From a virus, in the IMG/VR virus record IMGVR_UViG_3300037042_003932, positions 1 through 64,000 of that record: 64,000 nucleotides of DNA; one strand, 5' to 3'. Below the pieces are notes generated by a model. The model saw nothing but the letters and a program-made list of their open reading frames with translations. It ran no database searches and was not told the DNA's origin. The position numbers and the translations under genes were made by a program. Positions 34,064 through 42,790 of the stretch are shown here, one piece after another. Positions within the stretch are counted from its first letter, which is position 1. Every line of letters begins with the position of its first letter.

Positions 34064-36205
34064 ATGTGTAACAAAGTCAGACTCGTTAGAATTGGTACGA
34101 CGCCTGTCTTCTTAATTCCTGGAAGCAAAAATGACTCCTGGGTTCATGTGTTCGGGTGTCAGTTTGTCGAGCAACTTCGCGGTTGGGTCTGTCCTGCTTA
34201 CCGCCCATTTCTAGACAATGTAATACGAGATATCAGGACACTCAATGAAAATGTCCTAGATGAGAAAACAATTAGCAACGCGTATGAGCAAGCTCCGACC
34301 AAAGAGGACTGGCTCATCCGTCTATCGGACACGCCACCCCCCGGGAAGATCAAGAGTTACGCGCACCAAATAGAAGGAACAGCTGAACTTCTAGCTAACT
34401 ACAGGTGGTATCTCCGCTGGGAAATGGGGACAGGTAAGACGAAAGTTGCTGTTGACGCCCTCACCTATCTCAAAACCAAAACAATTGTTATCTGCCCTGT
34501 TATCGCAATTAACACATGGCACCGAGAAATAGCCCTTCACTCGAATGGTGAGCTGACGTCAACGGCTATAATAGGCACACCAAAGCAAAAACTGAAAAGG
34601 CTGACCGAAGCAAAAGAATTTGACGTCGTAATTATGTCCTACGACACGGCCCGGATGTACAGCGTCCCTAGCATCTGTTCCGAGGCTCAGAGCTTACGTA
34701 AGAAATCTCAGATGGGCACGACCCGAAGTCACGTGCGGGTACTCGACGCCATCGCTCTTCTTCATTCAAAAAAGGACCAAGAGGAACTCTTAGGGGCGTT
34801 CTATGCTGGGAAGGCTACTGCCGATGACGTTGAGAAAGCAGTGGACCGTCTTAACGGAGGAGTCATTCCTTTTTTGTCTGGTCTAACTTTCGAGACGATA
34901 ATCCTCGACGAGGCCCATCGAGTAAAGAACATACGAAGCCAACGGACCAAAGCTATCAGTGCTCTGTCCGCTCGGGCTTCGCGTAGATACCTCTTGTCTG
35001 GTACGCCCACCGTTGGAGACCCGCGAGACTTCTACACACAACTCCGAGTCCTCTTACCTGCTCTCATGCCCGAAGAGTGGCATAACTTTGTTCCTAAGTT
35101 TTGTGATGTCTCGAAGACCAATAAGCACATAGTTCGTGGTTACAAAAATATGCATGTCATTAACGGGAGAGTTAATTCTGTTTCTAGCGAACGAAGACTT
35201 ACCGAGTGCGTGTCACTGCCTCCTAGAACCGATATAAATGTTCACTATTCTTTAACGGGGAAGCAGCTGATGGATTATAACATCGCAATCCACGAGTGCT
35301 GCATACAGGTTGGCTTAGGGAAAGATTTGAAATTCAAGCATGGAGCTATCCGCTTAACCAAAATAATGCAGATGTGTAGCGGGTTTTACTATTTGCCAAG
35401 AGCAGCAACCGGAAACTATTGCGACGAGTGTGACCACCTGTTTGACTGCGTGTCTAGAAACATCGAACCCGGTACCAATAGATGTCTGAACGCAGAGGCC
35501 AAGATTGTTGATGTGTTCAAGTACAAAGAGAATCCGAAGCTGGAAGCGCTCGAAGACCTTTTGGAAGACATCCTAGAGGATGCAGAGCACAAGGTAATCA
35601 TCTGGGGTAACTACACCACGGAGCTCGATGACATCGAGGAGCTTCTTATCAAAATGGGGCACACGTATATCCGAGTAGACGGCACGAATACGCAGCACAT
35701 AAAGAAACACGAAGAACGATTCCAAACAGACCCAAAATGCCGTGTGTACCTCGGGCAGATACATACGGGAATTGCAGTCACGCTTACGGCAGCTAAGTAC
35801 TCTGTTTACTACAGCCGTGCATGGTCTATGGATGCTTGGGACCAGTCGAGGGGACGGAACTTCCGAATAGGCCAAACGCAAAAGACCATCGTGTACAGGC
35901 TGGTGGGAGTCCAGTCAGTTGAAAAGCAACAGCTCATCGCGTTGGATAATCGCCATGATATCGCTGAGATTTTGACAAAGAACGTAGAGTGCATGCTCTG
36001 TGAACAGTACGAAGACTGTTCGGCTAAAGGGATATCGCCTTGGTGTGAGGGGTGTGTCATGGCGGATAAGATGGAAAAGTACATGACTTGTCCAAAGGTT
36101 ATTCAACCTGGGGTAAATGAAACTCCATTAGCTGAATATCTTGAGGACAAACGTGATGCAGGCTATGGTAAACATGAGGAGCAAGACGATGCAGATAACA
36201 TTTAG
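34064..36205 (+). CDS. SNF2-family DNA helicase/translocase
   Basis: 713 residues with an SF2/SNF2 core: Walker A MGTGKTK at 121-127, DEAH at 282-285, LSGTP at 311-315, and a C-terminal motif region (AWSMDAWDQSRGRNFRIGQ) with the SNF2 Gln-Arg pattern. Between the motor lobes and at the C-terminus are Cys clusters (CDECDHLFDC; CMLCEQYEDC...CEGC) that probably bind zinc. Family proteins translocate on dsDNA and remodel bound proteins. This one likely supports replication, recombination or displacement of host proteins. First gene of the plus-strand metabolic block, with an AGGAA ribosome site. Confidence 0.85.
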   Translation: MCNKVRLVRIGTTPVFLIPGSKNDSWVHVFGCQFVEQLRGWVCPAYRPFLDNVIRDIRTLNENVLDEKTISNAYEQAPTKEDWLIRLSDTPPPGKIKSYAHQIEGTAELLANYRWYLRWEMGTGKTKVAVDALTYLKTKTIVICPVIAINTWHREIALHSNGELTSTAIIGTPKQKLKRLTEAKEFDVVIMSYDTARMYSVPSICSEAQSLRKKSQMGTTRSHVRVLDAIALLHSKKDQEELLGAFYAGKATADDVEKAVDRLNGGVIPFLSGLTFETIILDEAHRVKNIRSQRTKAISALSARASRRYLLSGTPTVGDPRDFYTQLRVLLPALMPEEWHNFVPKFCDVSKTNKHIVRGYKNMHVINGRVNSVSSERRLTECVSLPPRTDINVHYSLTGKQLMDYNIAIHECCIQVGLGKDLKFKHGAIRLTKIMQMCSGFYYLPRAATGNYCDECDHLFDCVSRNIEPGTNRCLNAEAKIVDVFKYKENPKLEALEDLLEDILEDAEHKVIIWGNYTTELDDIEELLIKMGHTYIRVDGTNTQHIKKHEERFQTDPKCRVYLGQIHTGIAVTLTAAKYSVYYSRAWSMDAWDQSRGRNFRIGQTQKTIVYRLVGVQSVEKQQLIALDNRHDIAEILTKNVECMLCEQYEDCSAKGISPWCEGCVMADKMEKYMTCPKVIQPGVNETPLAEYLEDKRDAGYGKHEEQDDADNI

Positions 36206-36626
36206 CCGGGAAGAATTCGTGGACATGTTGTCCGGGTTATGGGGGATACCACTAGGGGTCGATGACCTTGTACTCGACTTTGACGAAATGACTGGTGACG
36301 TAAAGACGTTCACTGTGAAGGGAATGACCTCCGCGTCCTTGGCGCGTGTTGGCGCTGTAACACAATCGGCAGCACCAACTCCGCAACGGGTAGAGAATCG
36401 AAAGTCGTCCAGTGTCTTTCCGAGTAGTGTCAAGGAAGATGAACCACGAGAGTCTGCTGACGACATCAATCTCGACGACGTTATCAGGTTGAGCCATGAA
36501 CTAGCGCTTCAAGGACAACCACGGTCAGACAAAAGTCCTGATAACAACCAGAACGAACTTCTTATGTACCCTGGAGCCAGCGATACGTTCCCGCTTGACT
36601 TCGCGAATCAAGTTCTCGGAAAATAG
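36189..36626 (+). CDS. Hypothetical protein (145 aa)
   Basis: ATG 36189 (MQITFSREEFVDML) lies seven bases after GAGGAG and overlaps the helicase stop by 17 bases, suggesting coupled translation. The first 60 residues are alpha/beta (VDDLVLDFDEMTGDVKTFTV), and the rest is acidic and Ser/Pro-rich with no motif. It sits between the SNF2 helicase and a PD-(D/E)XK nuclease and may be an accessory factor. Not recognised. Confidence 0.5.
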   Translation: MQITFSREEFVDMLSGLWGIPLGVDDLVLDFDEMTGDVKTFTVKGMTSASLARVGAVTQSAAPTPQRVENRKSSSVFPSSVKEDEPRESADDINLDDVIRLSHELALQGQPRSDKSPDNNQNELLMYPGASDTFPLDFANQVLGK

Positions 36627-36655
36627 GCTATACGCCGTAAACTCAGGAGGAAAGC

Positions 36656-37525
36656 ATGTCTGAAGAAGACGATGTGAAAGAAACACGTGCGTCTGATCGT
36701 AAGTTCGAATATCCCGAAGGTTTCCTAGACCCCCTACTCCCCAAAGGCGTGATGTCTCCCTCGCAGGTCGGTATGTACCAGCGATGCCCTCGTCAGTACG
36801 AGTACAGGTACATCCTCGGTACCGTAGAGGCTCCTGGGATTTCCATGGTAAAGGGGACCGCTATCCACAAGGGAGCAGAGGTCACACACAGAAGGATGAT
36901 CGAGACTGGATCTCCACCGGATGTCAAGGAGTCTATGCAGGCAGTGGCCGACTGCTTCGCGGTTGAGTCGGTGTTCATTGAAAACTGGGAAGGGTTTGAC
37001 CCCGGCATTGTCAAAGACAAAGCGATCTACGGTTACGCGGCGTACCACCGCCAAGCAGTCCCCCTCATAAAGCCCGTTCACGCTGAGAAGACATTCGCCA
37101 TAAAGGTCGGGGGTGTTCCTGTCCGAGGGGTAATCGACCTCATCGATAGCGTTAAAGATACCGAAATGTCTCTGGAAAATGACCCAGAGAACCCCCGTAT
37201 GGTCGAGGTAGTTTCGGACTTAAAGACCACTACGAAGAAATGGCCGGAACAAAAAGTCCGTTACACGCATCAGTTAACCTTTTATGCTCTTGCAGAGGAC
37301 ACGAATAAGGTTAGAATCGATTTCTTAGTTGACCTTAAAGCAGGTCCTAAGTACGAACAAGAGCGATCTGAGCGAACATTACTCGATAAACAATTGCTGG
37401 CGGAAGACGTGGCCCAAGTGGCGGAACAGATCAAAAAAGGAAACTTCCCTAGGTGTGACCCCACGTCGTGGGCATGCACTGAAAAGTTCTGCGGGTATTC
37501 CAAAACATGTCGAGGACCAAGATGA
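36656..37525 (+). CDS. RecB/Cas4-like PD-(D/E)XK nuclease
   Basis: 289 residues with the usual layout: SPSQVGMYQRCPRQYEYRY near 35 (first Fe-S or Zn Cys), then GTAIHKGAE. The metal site is EVVSDLKTTTKKW (D-x-K core near 187), followed by HQLTFYALAEDT. A C-terminal Cys cluster (CTEKFCGYSKTC) completes the 4Fe-4S-like site. Such exonucleases process DNA ends in phage recombination and replication. The ATGA overlap with the endolysin gene shows co-translation. A second, shorter-motif relative lies at 42791-43672. Confidence 0.8.
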   Translation: MSEEDDVKETRASDRKFEYPEGFLDPLLPKGVMSPSQVGMYQRCPRQYEYRYILGTVEAPGISMVKGTAIHKGAEVTHRRMIETGSPPDVKESMQAVADCFAVESVFIENWEGFDPGIVKDKAIYGYAAYHRQAVPLIKPVHAEKTFAIKVGGVPVRGVIDLIDSVKDTEMSLENDPENPRMVEVVSDLKTTTKKWPEQKVRYTHQLTFYALAEDTNKVRIDFLVDLKAGPKYEQERSERTLLDKQLLAEDVAQVAEQIKKGNFPRCDPTSWACTEKFCGYSKTCRGPR

Positions 37526-38727
37526 GCTATGCATATCTGTTGAACTTCAACCAAATGCCCCACAAAGAGTTCTGGCATCTCGTGAAGACTACGAACGCAG
37601 CCGCTAAGCTCTCGTTCCAGTTAGCCTGGGCTGACGTGGGAGCAGGTAAAGTTCTCTCAGAGAAAGAAGCCCAAAAGGCCCTCAACAACCTGTTCATCTA
37701 CTCGCACCAACGAATCCTTGAGAAGGGACTCGATAAGATTTTCCCCACGCAACAGCTGTACACTAACGCTCTGGTCTCAGTCGATGACATGTGGTGGGTG
37801 GACCACTATACGGCTGGCATCAATATGTGGTCCACACTGAATTGGTTCAGCTCGCGTAAAAAGGCAGATGGTAAATTCAACGGGGCGTCCACGCACTTCG
37901 TTCAGGACTATCATGGTGACCCCATGTACCTGATTTCTCTGCATAACGGCGCGTGGCATGAACCCCGGAAGAACAAGGACTCTATCGCCATCGAGATGGT
38001 TAACGCAGGCAAGATGTTCCGTAACGAGCAGGGTGAGTGGCGTTACTGGGCAAACGTGGTTCCACAGAATCTCATTGACGAGCTCCCTCCGGTAGCTATT
38101 ACGCCCCAGTATAAAGGTGCGTCGTACCTCCAGCCGTTCACTCTCGACCAAGTGGTCAACAACATCAAAATCAAGCGCCTCGTAAAGATGGCTCTCGGGG
38201 AGAGACTGTCGGCTATCCGGATGTCCCAGCACTCAGATTGGCGAGAGGGAAAGTCGGATATGGGTCCAATGTGGCCCTTTGCCGACTGTAATGGTGGGGT
38301 GTTCACTGCTGGGTCATACCCCGTTGACCAACTTTCGTTTATCCAAGACTTTGAGAACTCACCCCTCTCGAAGCCAGAGGTCATCCAGCAGCACTACGCC
38401 GTCGTTGAAGAGAACAACGGCAGTCCCGAATACGGCGTAAATTCTCCAACAAGCGATGACGACGAACCTGACTACCATAAACACGTTCTGTCTGTGGTAG
38501 AAGCAAGACCCAAGCTCGATGAACTTGGCTTTACGAGCAAGTCTAAGATCTACGATGCTCCGTTTAGGCAGTCCGTCGAGATGTTCCAAGCGGCCTGGAA
38601 TCATAGGAAGATGGACCTATATCCCGAGGAAGTCTTAGTTGTCGACGGGATTCTTGGTCCGAAAACAACCACAGCCTTGCTGGCTGCGTCGAAGCAGTAT
38701 GGCATCGACAACATCAACTGGAGGTAG
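37522..38727 (+). CDS. Amidase endolysin with peptidoglycan-binding domain
   Basis: Start at 37522 (MSYAYLLNFN) overlaps the preceding stop as ATGA, chosen over 37507. Residues about 90-250 are an Amidase_2/PGRP-type domain: WWVDHYTAG supplies the first zinc His, LHNGAWHEP and IAIEMVN are typical, and MSQHSDWREGKSDMGP carries the second zinc His and downstream Asp. Residues about 325-395 are a PG-binding-1 domain (DAPFRQSVEMFQ; VDGILGPKTTTAL). It cleaves the amide bond between muramic acid and the stem peptide to lyse the host. No signal peptide is visible. Its location in the metabolic block is unusual. Confidence 0.8.
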   Translation: MSYAYLLNFNQMPHKEFWHLVKTTNAAAKLSFQLAWADVGAGKVLSEKEAQKALNNLFIYSHQRILEKGLDKIFPTQQLYTNALVSVDDMWWVDHYTAGINMWSTLNWFSSRKKADGKFNGASTHFVQDYHGDPMYLISLHNGAWHEPRKNKDSIAIEMVNAGKMFRNEQGEWRYWANVVPQNLIDELPPVAITPQYKGASYLQPFTLDQVVNNIKIKRLVKMALGERLSAIRMSQHSDWREGKSDMGPMWPFADCNGGVFTAGSYPVDQLSFIQDFENSPLSKPEVIQQHYAVVEENNGSPEYGVNSPTSDDDEPDYHKHVLSVVEARPKLDELGFTSKSKIYDAPFRQSVEMFQAAWNHRKMDLYPEEVLVVDGILGPKTTTALLAASKQYGIDNINWR

Positions 38728-38728
38728 C

Positions 38729-39145
38729 ATGAATATCAAGGTTCCTACGAAGTGTTCGCGTTGTGGTCGGGTCAGTGAGACCGAACTCCCGCTTGAGGAG
38801 GTTAGCCACATCGTCGAGAACGAAGCGGCGCGTAAGAACGCTATCGAGGAGTTCACGAGAGCCGTGTTGGACACCACGGACGTACCGAATCTCCCTGACG
38901 TCATCATCATCCACAAGGACGCTGACGGCTCGTTGGTTATTGAGTCTCACGACAACCTGTGCTCTCTCGACGGCAAGCGCAACAAGGGCTGTAAGTCTCG
39001 TGTCAAGTACCTAATCGAGGACATCATGTTCAGGATCAAACATGAGAAGGTCGAAGAGACGGTGGAAAACGAGACTCCGAAGAAGAAACGGCGAACCAAG
39101 TCTGAGATGGAAGCTGCTAAAGTGGCGGCAGAAAAAGCAGAGTAA
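38729..39145 (+). CDS. Zinc-binding hypothetical protein (138 aa)
   Basis: ATG 38729 is one base after the endolysin stop and follows GGAGG. A leading CSRCG and a later CSLDGKRNKGC suggest zinc binding. The tail is Lys/Glu-rich (KKKRRTKSEMEAAKVAAE), possibly disordered or DNA-binding. Not recognised. Co-transcribed with the downstream small genes. Confidence 0.5.
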   Translation: MNIKVPTKCSRCGRVSETELPLEEVSHIVENEAARKNAIEEFTRAVLDTTDVPNLPDVIIIHKDADGSLVIESHDNLCSLDGKRNKGCKSRVKYLIEDIMFRIKHEKVEETVENETPKKKRRTKSEMEAAKVAAEKAE

Positions 39146-39146
39146 C

Positions 39147-39311
39147 ATGGAGAAGTACGGAGTAGACGAAAAGATTGACCGTACAAAACTAGGTACAGAG
39201 GAGAGCGTCGAAAAAGAACGTTGTCCTTGGTGCCAGCGTGTTCTTGTTAATCCTAAGAAGATCGGTGGAATCCTGAAGTGCCCTATGCATGGGACGGAGC
39301 CCTTCGAATGA
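39147..39311 (+). CDS. Small zinc-ribbon protein (54 aa)
   Basis: ATG 39147 sits two bases after the previous stop. The product has CPWCQRVLVNPKKIGGILKC, one complete zinc ribbon, and an acidic N-terminus. The end overlaps the next start as ATGA. Function unknown. Several short zinc-ribbon genes cluster here. Confidence 0.5.
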   Translation: MEKYGVDEKIDRTKLGTEESVEKERCPWCQRVLVNPKKIGGILKCPMHGTEPFE

Positions 39312-39538
39312 CACGAACACCTATCCGGAGAAAACGCGTTGACCCTGAGAAGACCATCCAGGCTATACGTGCTCTGTATATGACTGCGTACAACTCTGAG
39401 AAGAGTCTACTCTTGTGCTCGACCGAGCTATTTCATCTTTTGGGCGATATCCTAGAAGGCGTCCCGCCCGAAAGACTCAGCATGATTCATATAGACAAGT
39501 CAGAAGTGCTAGCAGAGTTAGCTGCCGCATCTGAATAA
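39308..39538 (+). CDS. Small helical hypothetical protein (76 aa)
   Basis: The ATGA overlap with the preceding gene fixes the start at 39308. The product is basic at the N-terminus (TRTPIRRKRVDPEK) and helical afterwards (SLLLCSTELFHLLGDIL). No domain recognised. It is translationally coupled in a run ending with the ParB-like gene. Confidence 0.5.
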   Translation: MTRTPIRRKRVDPEKTIQAIRALYMTAYNSEKSLLLCSTELFHLLGDILEGVPPERLSMIHIDKSEVLAELAAASE

Positions 39539-39566
39539 TGTACCCCAACAAAGTAGGAGCAAAGAC

Positions 39567-40574
39567 GTGGCTAAAACTGAATCGACAATCCCCACGGAAT
39601 CCGAGCAAGACGATATCTTGAGCTCTGTCATTCCTGTCGAGGCCGAGGTACAAGCCGAACAGCCCGACGACAAGAAGAAGAAAAAGGGAGCTAAGGTAGA
39701 GATGGCTAGCAGCGGGCTACAGAACACAAAGCTCGATATCAATTTGATTGATCTCCCAGAGCGCTGGAATCGTGACAAAGCTGGAGACCTCAAGAATCTC
39801 ACCCAGTCCATCAAGATAAAGGGACAGCTTGTTCCACTGGCCGTTCGCCCGAACCCTGAAAACCCCAAGAGGTACATCCTCGTTGACGGTCGTCGCCGGT
39901 ACATGTCGATGCTCGATCTCGGGATCAAAGAGGTCAATGTCTCTCTCGTCCTCGACGACAACGACGTAGACGCGTACATGACTTCCATGGCCACCAACCT
40001 GGCTCGCACCGGACACAACTGCGTCGAGATCGCAGAGTCATTCACGTACCTTACCCAGAGCGGGAAGAAGCAAAAAGACATCGCAGCGTCTTGCGGCTTG
40101 AGCGATGCCTACGTGTCGCAGCACCTCGGAATCTTGGATCTCCCCCCGGAAATCCTGAAGCTGGCACGTACCGAGAAGTTGAACTTCGCACACCTCCGCG
40201 TGTTCAAGAGTGTCTTCAACGACGAAGACATGTCTTTCTTCAACAAGCTGACCGACAGGGTTATCACGAATAACCTTCCTCCGGATAAGGCCGATGAGGC
40301 TGTGTCCCGGTACAAAGAGCGCAAGCGTGCCAAGGAAGAGGCAGCGGGTAAGAAGTCCAAGAAGACTGGTCGTCCTGCGAAGAAGGGCAAAGACCCTATG
40401 GACTACGATACCGTCGCTACCTCCATCAAACCGATCCCGAAGAAAGAAATCCTCGAGCTGCTCAAGGAGTATGCTGACAGGTACAAGGGTTCTGGTTCTA
40501 AGACCCGGACTGCGTACTACGAGGGTTTCCTTCACGGCGCAGAGACGGTTGGCGGAATCCGCGAGACAAAGTAA
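39567..40574 (+). CDS. ParB/Spo0J-like DNA-binding protein
   Basis: GTG start after TAGGAGC. Residues about 55-150 are the ParB N-terminal domain (ERWNRD...LTQSIKIKGQLVPLAVRP; VDGRRRYMSML). Residues about 160-230 hold a helix-turn-helix (KKQKDIAASCGLSDAYVSQH). The last 100 are Lys-rich. The classical GERRxRA NTPase box is replaced by VDGRRRYMS, so CTP-clamp activity is uncertain. No partner ParA was seen. In phages such proteins bind DNA in regulation or nucleoid organisation rather than plasmid partition. 335 residues. Confidence 0.75.
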   Translation: MAKTESTIPTESEQDDILSSVIPVEAEVQAEQPDDKKKKKGAKVEMASSGLQNTKLDINLIDLPERWNRDKAGDLKNLTQSIKIKGQLVPLAVRPNPENPKRYILVDGRRRYMSMLDLGIKEVNVSLVLDDNDVDAYMTSMATNLARTGHNCVEIAESFTYLTQSGKKQKDIAASCGLSDAYVSQHLGILDLPPEILKLARTEKLNFAHLRVFKSVFNDEDMSFFNKLTDRVITNNLPPDKADEAVSRYKERKRAKEEAAGKKSKKTGRPAKKGKDPMDYDTVATSIKPIPKKEILELLKEYADRYKGSGSKTRTAYYEGFLHGAETVGGIRETK

Positions 40575-41591
40575 TCATCTTCTGACGAATCCCACCTGTT
40601 CGCTCATATCAAATAATTGACGCCGTAAATTCTTAAGAACAGATACCTTTATCTGTCGAACGCGCTCGACAGTAACTCCCGTAGTAGCTGCAAGCTGCGG
40701 AAGAGTTTTGGGATCTGTTTTCCGGTCGTCAGTGGCTATGTTGTAGTACTGCAAAAGGATGAACCTGTCTCTGGGTCGGATAGGCATAAGGTTTAGGACT
40801 TGACGAAGTAACTCGGCGCTGTCGTTGTTAATAGTCAAATCTTCAATTGTGTCGTCCGACTCAGGACGGTTCATCGCTTCTTCTATAGGGACTACACACG
40901 ACATCGTAGTGATCTCTTCAGCGTTAACCGCGATGAAGTCGTGTAGTCTTTTTCGCGCAGAGGGACACTTGGTTCGTAATGGGTTATCCGTTCGAAGACC
41001 GCAGAAAATACATTCGTACGACCCGAGCTTTTGATTCTTCTTTACGGCTTTTTGTTTGTGCGAAGGTACATGGACAATACCGCTCGCGTGCAATTCATCG
41101 AGCATCTCTTTACGTATCCACCACGATGCGTAGGTTAAGAACCTAGTCGACCGGGTCATGTCAAATTTGTCTAGAGCCAGCAAGAGACCGACGTTTCCTG
41201 CTGATATTAGCTTTTGGATTACTTCTGGTGACTTGGATAGCTTCTTAGCGGTTGTCACTACAAAGCGTAGATTAGTGACGATGAGTTCTTCTCTGGAGGC
41301 CATATCCCGAGTTGAACCGCATAGTGGACAGTAGACAGGAGGGATAAAACAGTCAAAACGTGTGTTACATTCGGTACAAGTAATGGCTTTACCTGTCACA
41401 CGTTTCGGCGTCGGTGTTCCGCATTTCGTGCAGTTATTTCGCTTAACTAAGTGCGGGAGTCGTTTATGGCATTTGGGACAACTCTTATACAAAACTAGAA
41501 GTTCACGTTCACGCTTAGGCGTAAGAACTTTATGTTTACCCACGTCTTCGTAGTAGGTTCTGAATGTTCGACTCTCAAAGAAACTGTCCAT
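40575..41591 (-). CDS. Sigma-70-family factor with inserted zinc ribbons
   Basis: 338 residues. The N-terminus matches region 1.2 (RTYYEDVGKHKVLTPKRERE). Residues 38-91 hold CxxC pairs (CPKC, CTKC, CTEC, CPLC) forming probable zinc ribbons. Region 2 follows (EELIVTNLRFVVTTAKKL; FLTYASWWIRKEML, 100-165). A third ribbon-like cluster (CIFC...C, 194-209) sits in the region 3 area. Region 4 occupies 268-325 (TLPQLAATTGVTVERVRQIK). It should direct a polymerase to promoters, most simply the phage RNAP. It lies on the minus strand with a convergent ParB gene, and its start faces a divergent gene across 89 bases. Confidence 0.8.
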   Translation of the reverse strand: MDSFFESRTFRTYYEDVGKHKVLTPKRERELLVLYKSCPKCHKRLPHLVKRNNCTKCGTPTPKRVTGKAITCTECNTRFDCFIPPVYCPLCGSTRDMASREELIVTNLRFVVTTAKKLSKSPEVIQKLISAGNVGLLLALDKFDMTRSTRFLTYASWWIRKEMLDELHASGIVHVPSHKQKAVKKNQKLGSYECIFCGLRTDNPLRTKCPSARKRLHDFIAVNAEEITTMSCVVPIEEAMNRPESDDTIEDLTINNDSAELLRQVLNLMPIRPRDRFILLQYYNIATDDRKTDPKTLPQLAATTGVTVERVRQIKVSVLKNLRRQLFDMSEQVGFVRR

Positions 41592-41680
41592 GATTTTCTC
41601 CTTAGTGTTTAGTGGTCGAAAGCGGTGGACAACGCAACGTGTGCAAGGTAGGCTTTATGCCTTCTGCAAGGAGAACAACA

Positions 41681-42700
41681 ATGGCAAAACAAAAGACCGT
41701 CTCCCCCAACCCCGAACAGACAGAGGTGAAACCAATGAGCGATGCTCCGACCGAGAATGCTGCAATTGAGAAAAGTCATCCCGCTCCTTCAGCTATGTCC
41801 TTGCTACAAAGTTATACCCATATTCCGGAGTTCGTCGAGCGTTATGGTAAACAACTCGTAAGGATCGAAAAGGAAAACGTCACTGCCGAGCTTATCGACG
41901 AAACGCTCTGGAAGCTTCCCGAAGATATCCAAGATAAGCTGTTCGCCCTCGTGGCCAAAATGAACCCGCAAAAGAAGGGCGTCGTCGCCGCTGGTGCGGT
42001 GACCGAGTTCCTGGAAGCCCGCGTTAACCAGGGAACCGGTAACGACCCTAACCGTCCTGAGGATTCTATCGCAGGACACTTCTACCTCTCCAGCTCTGAA
42101 AAGATGGGGAAAGAGTTCCTCGCTACGCCCATCCTTCTGTGGGAAGGATGCCAGAAGTGGGAGAAGCGGGATGCAAACGACCCGAAGCCTGCCATTCCCG
42201 AGTGCACATCGCATGACCGTATCGTCGGAGACAAGTACGGACACTGCGAAAAGTGCTTATACCTGCCCTGGCGGGACAACAAACCGAATGAGTGTTCCAA
42301 TACCGTAAGCGCAATCCTTCTCACGAAGGACCCCATGAACATCGTCATGATGCGCTTCCAGCGTACGTCTACCCCCGGTGGGACGCAGCTCGTGAAGCTC
42401 GCCCGTCGCGGTAGCGTTCCGTGGGCTCGGTGGTACAAGTTCGCCACGGAGAAACAAGAGAAGGTTGATAAGCGTTGGTACACAATCACGGCAATCCCAG
42501 TCGATGAGAAGGTGGAGCCAAACCTCCAGAAGTTCTGTGATCTGATGTGCACCGTCGCAGAGCGCGATTACCTGTATCCCAAGCTGGCGCGGAACTACGC
42601 ACAGGAACCAGAACCAGCACTCCCCTCGGCAACAACTGGACCAGTGTCTACCGAGATGAGTGAAGCCGACCTGGGCAGTTTCGGCGGGGTAAACGTCTAG
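41681..42700 (+). CDS. Zinc-bearing phage replication protein, possible ssDNA-binding protein
   Basis: ATG 41681 follows AAGGAGAACAACA and is chosen over 41612. The 339-residue protein has a helical N-terminal half, then a Cys/His cluster (CTSHDRIVGDKYGHCEKC...C), then an OB-like beta region (NTVSAILLTKDPMNIVMMRF). Proteins of this layout in large phages lie beside Cas4-like nucleases and polymerases and are thought to bind ssDNA; here a Cas4-like gene is next. The assignment is from architecture and context only. It ends before a strong terminator. Confidence 0.5.
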   Translation: MAKQKTVSPNPEQTEVKPMSDAPTENAAIEKSHPAPSAMSLLQSYTHIPEFVERYGKQLVRIEKENVTAELIDETLWKLPEDIQDKLFALVAKMNPQKKGVVAAGAVTEFLEARVNQGTGNDPNRPEDSIAGHFYLSSSEKMGKEFLATPILLWEGCQKWEKRDANDPKPAIPECTSHDRIVGDKYGHCEKCLYLPWRDNKPNECSNTVSAILLTKDPMNIVMMRFQRTSTPGGTQLVKLARRGSVPWARWYKFATEKQEKVDKRWYTITAIPVDEKVEPNLQKFCDLMCTVAERDYLYPKLARNYAQEPEPALPSATTGPVSTEMSEADLGSFGGVNV

Positions 42701-42715
42701 TGTTCTAAGTTCTGT

Positions 42716-42770
42716 GGGACCCCTCTCTGATACGGCGTAATTGCGTATCAGAGAGGAGGTCTCCTTTTTT
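42716..42770 (+). terminator. Strong rho-independent terminator
   Basis: CCTCTCTGATACG (42722-42734) pairs perfectly with 42744-42756 across a 9-base loop. The stem can extend imperfectly to GGGAC/GTCTCC, followed by TTTTTT. It ends the transcript of the putative ssDNA-binding protein gene and separates it from the nuclease-primase-polymerase genes. This is the clearest terminator in the window. Confidence 0.85.
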
Positions 42771-42790
42771 CATGTGAAAGAGGTACCCTT

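Noticed and set aside
36628-36640. Repeated TTACGCCGTAA-like near-palindrome as a phage promoter or ParB site
   Set aside because: Similar strings occur at 213, 13608, 19291, 38431, 40621 and 42731, but several encode Tyr-Gly-Val inside genes and one is a terminator loop, so codon use explains most of them.
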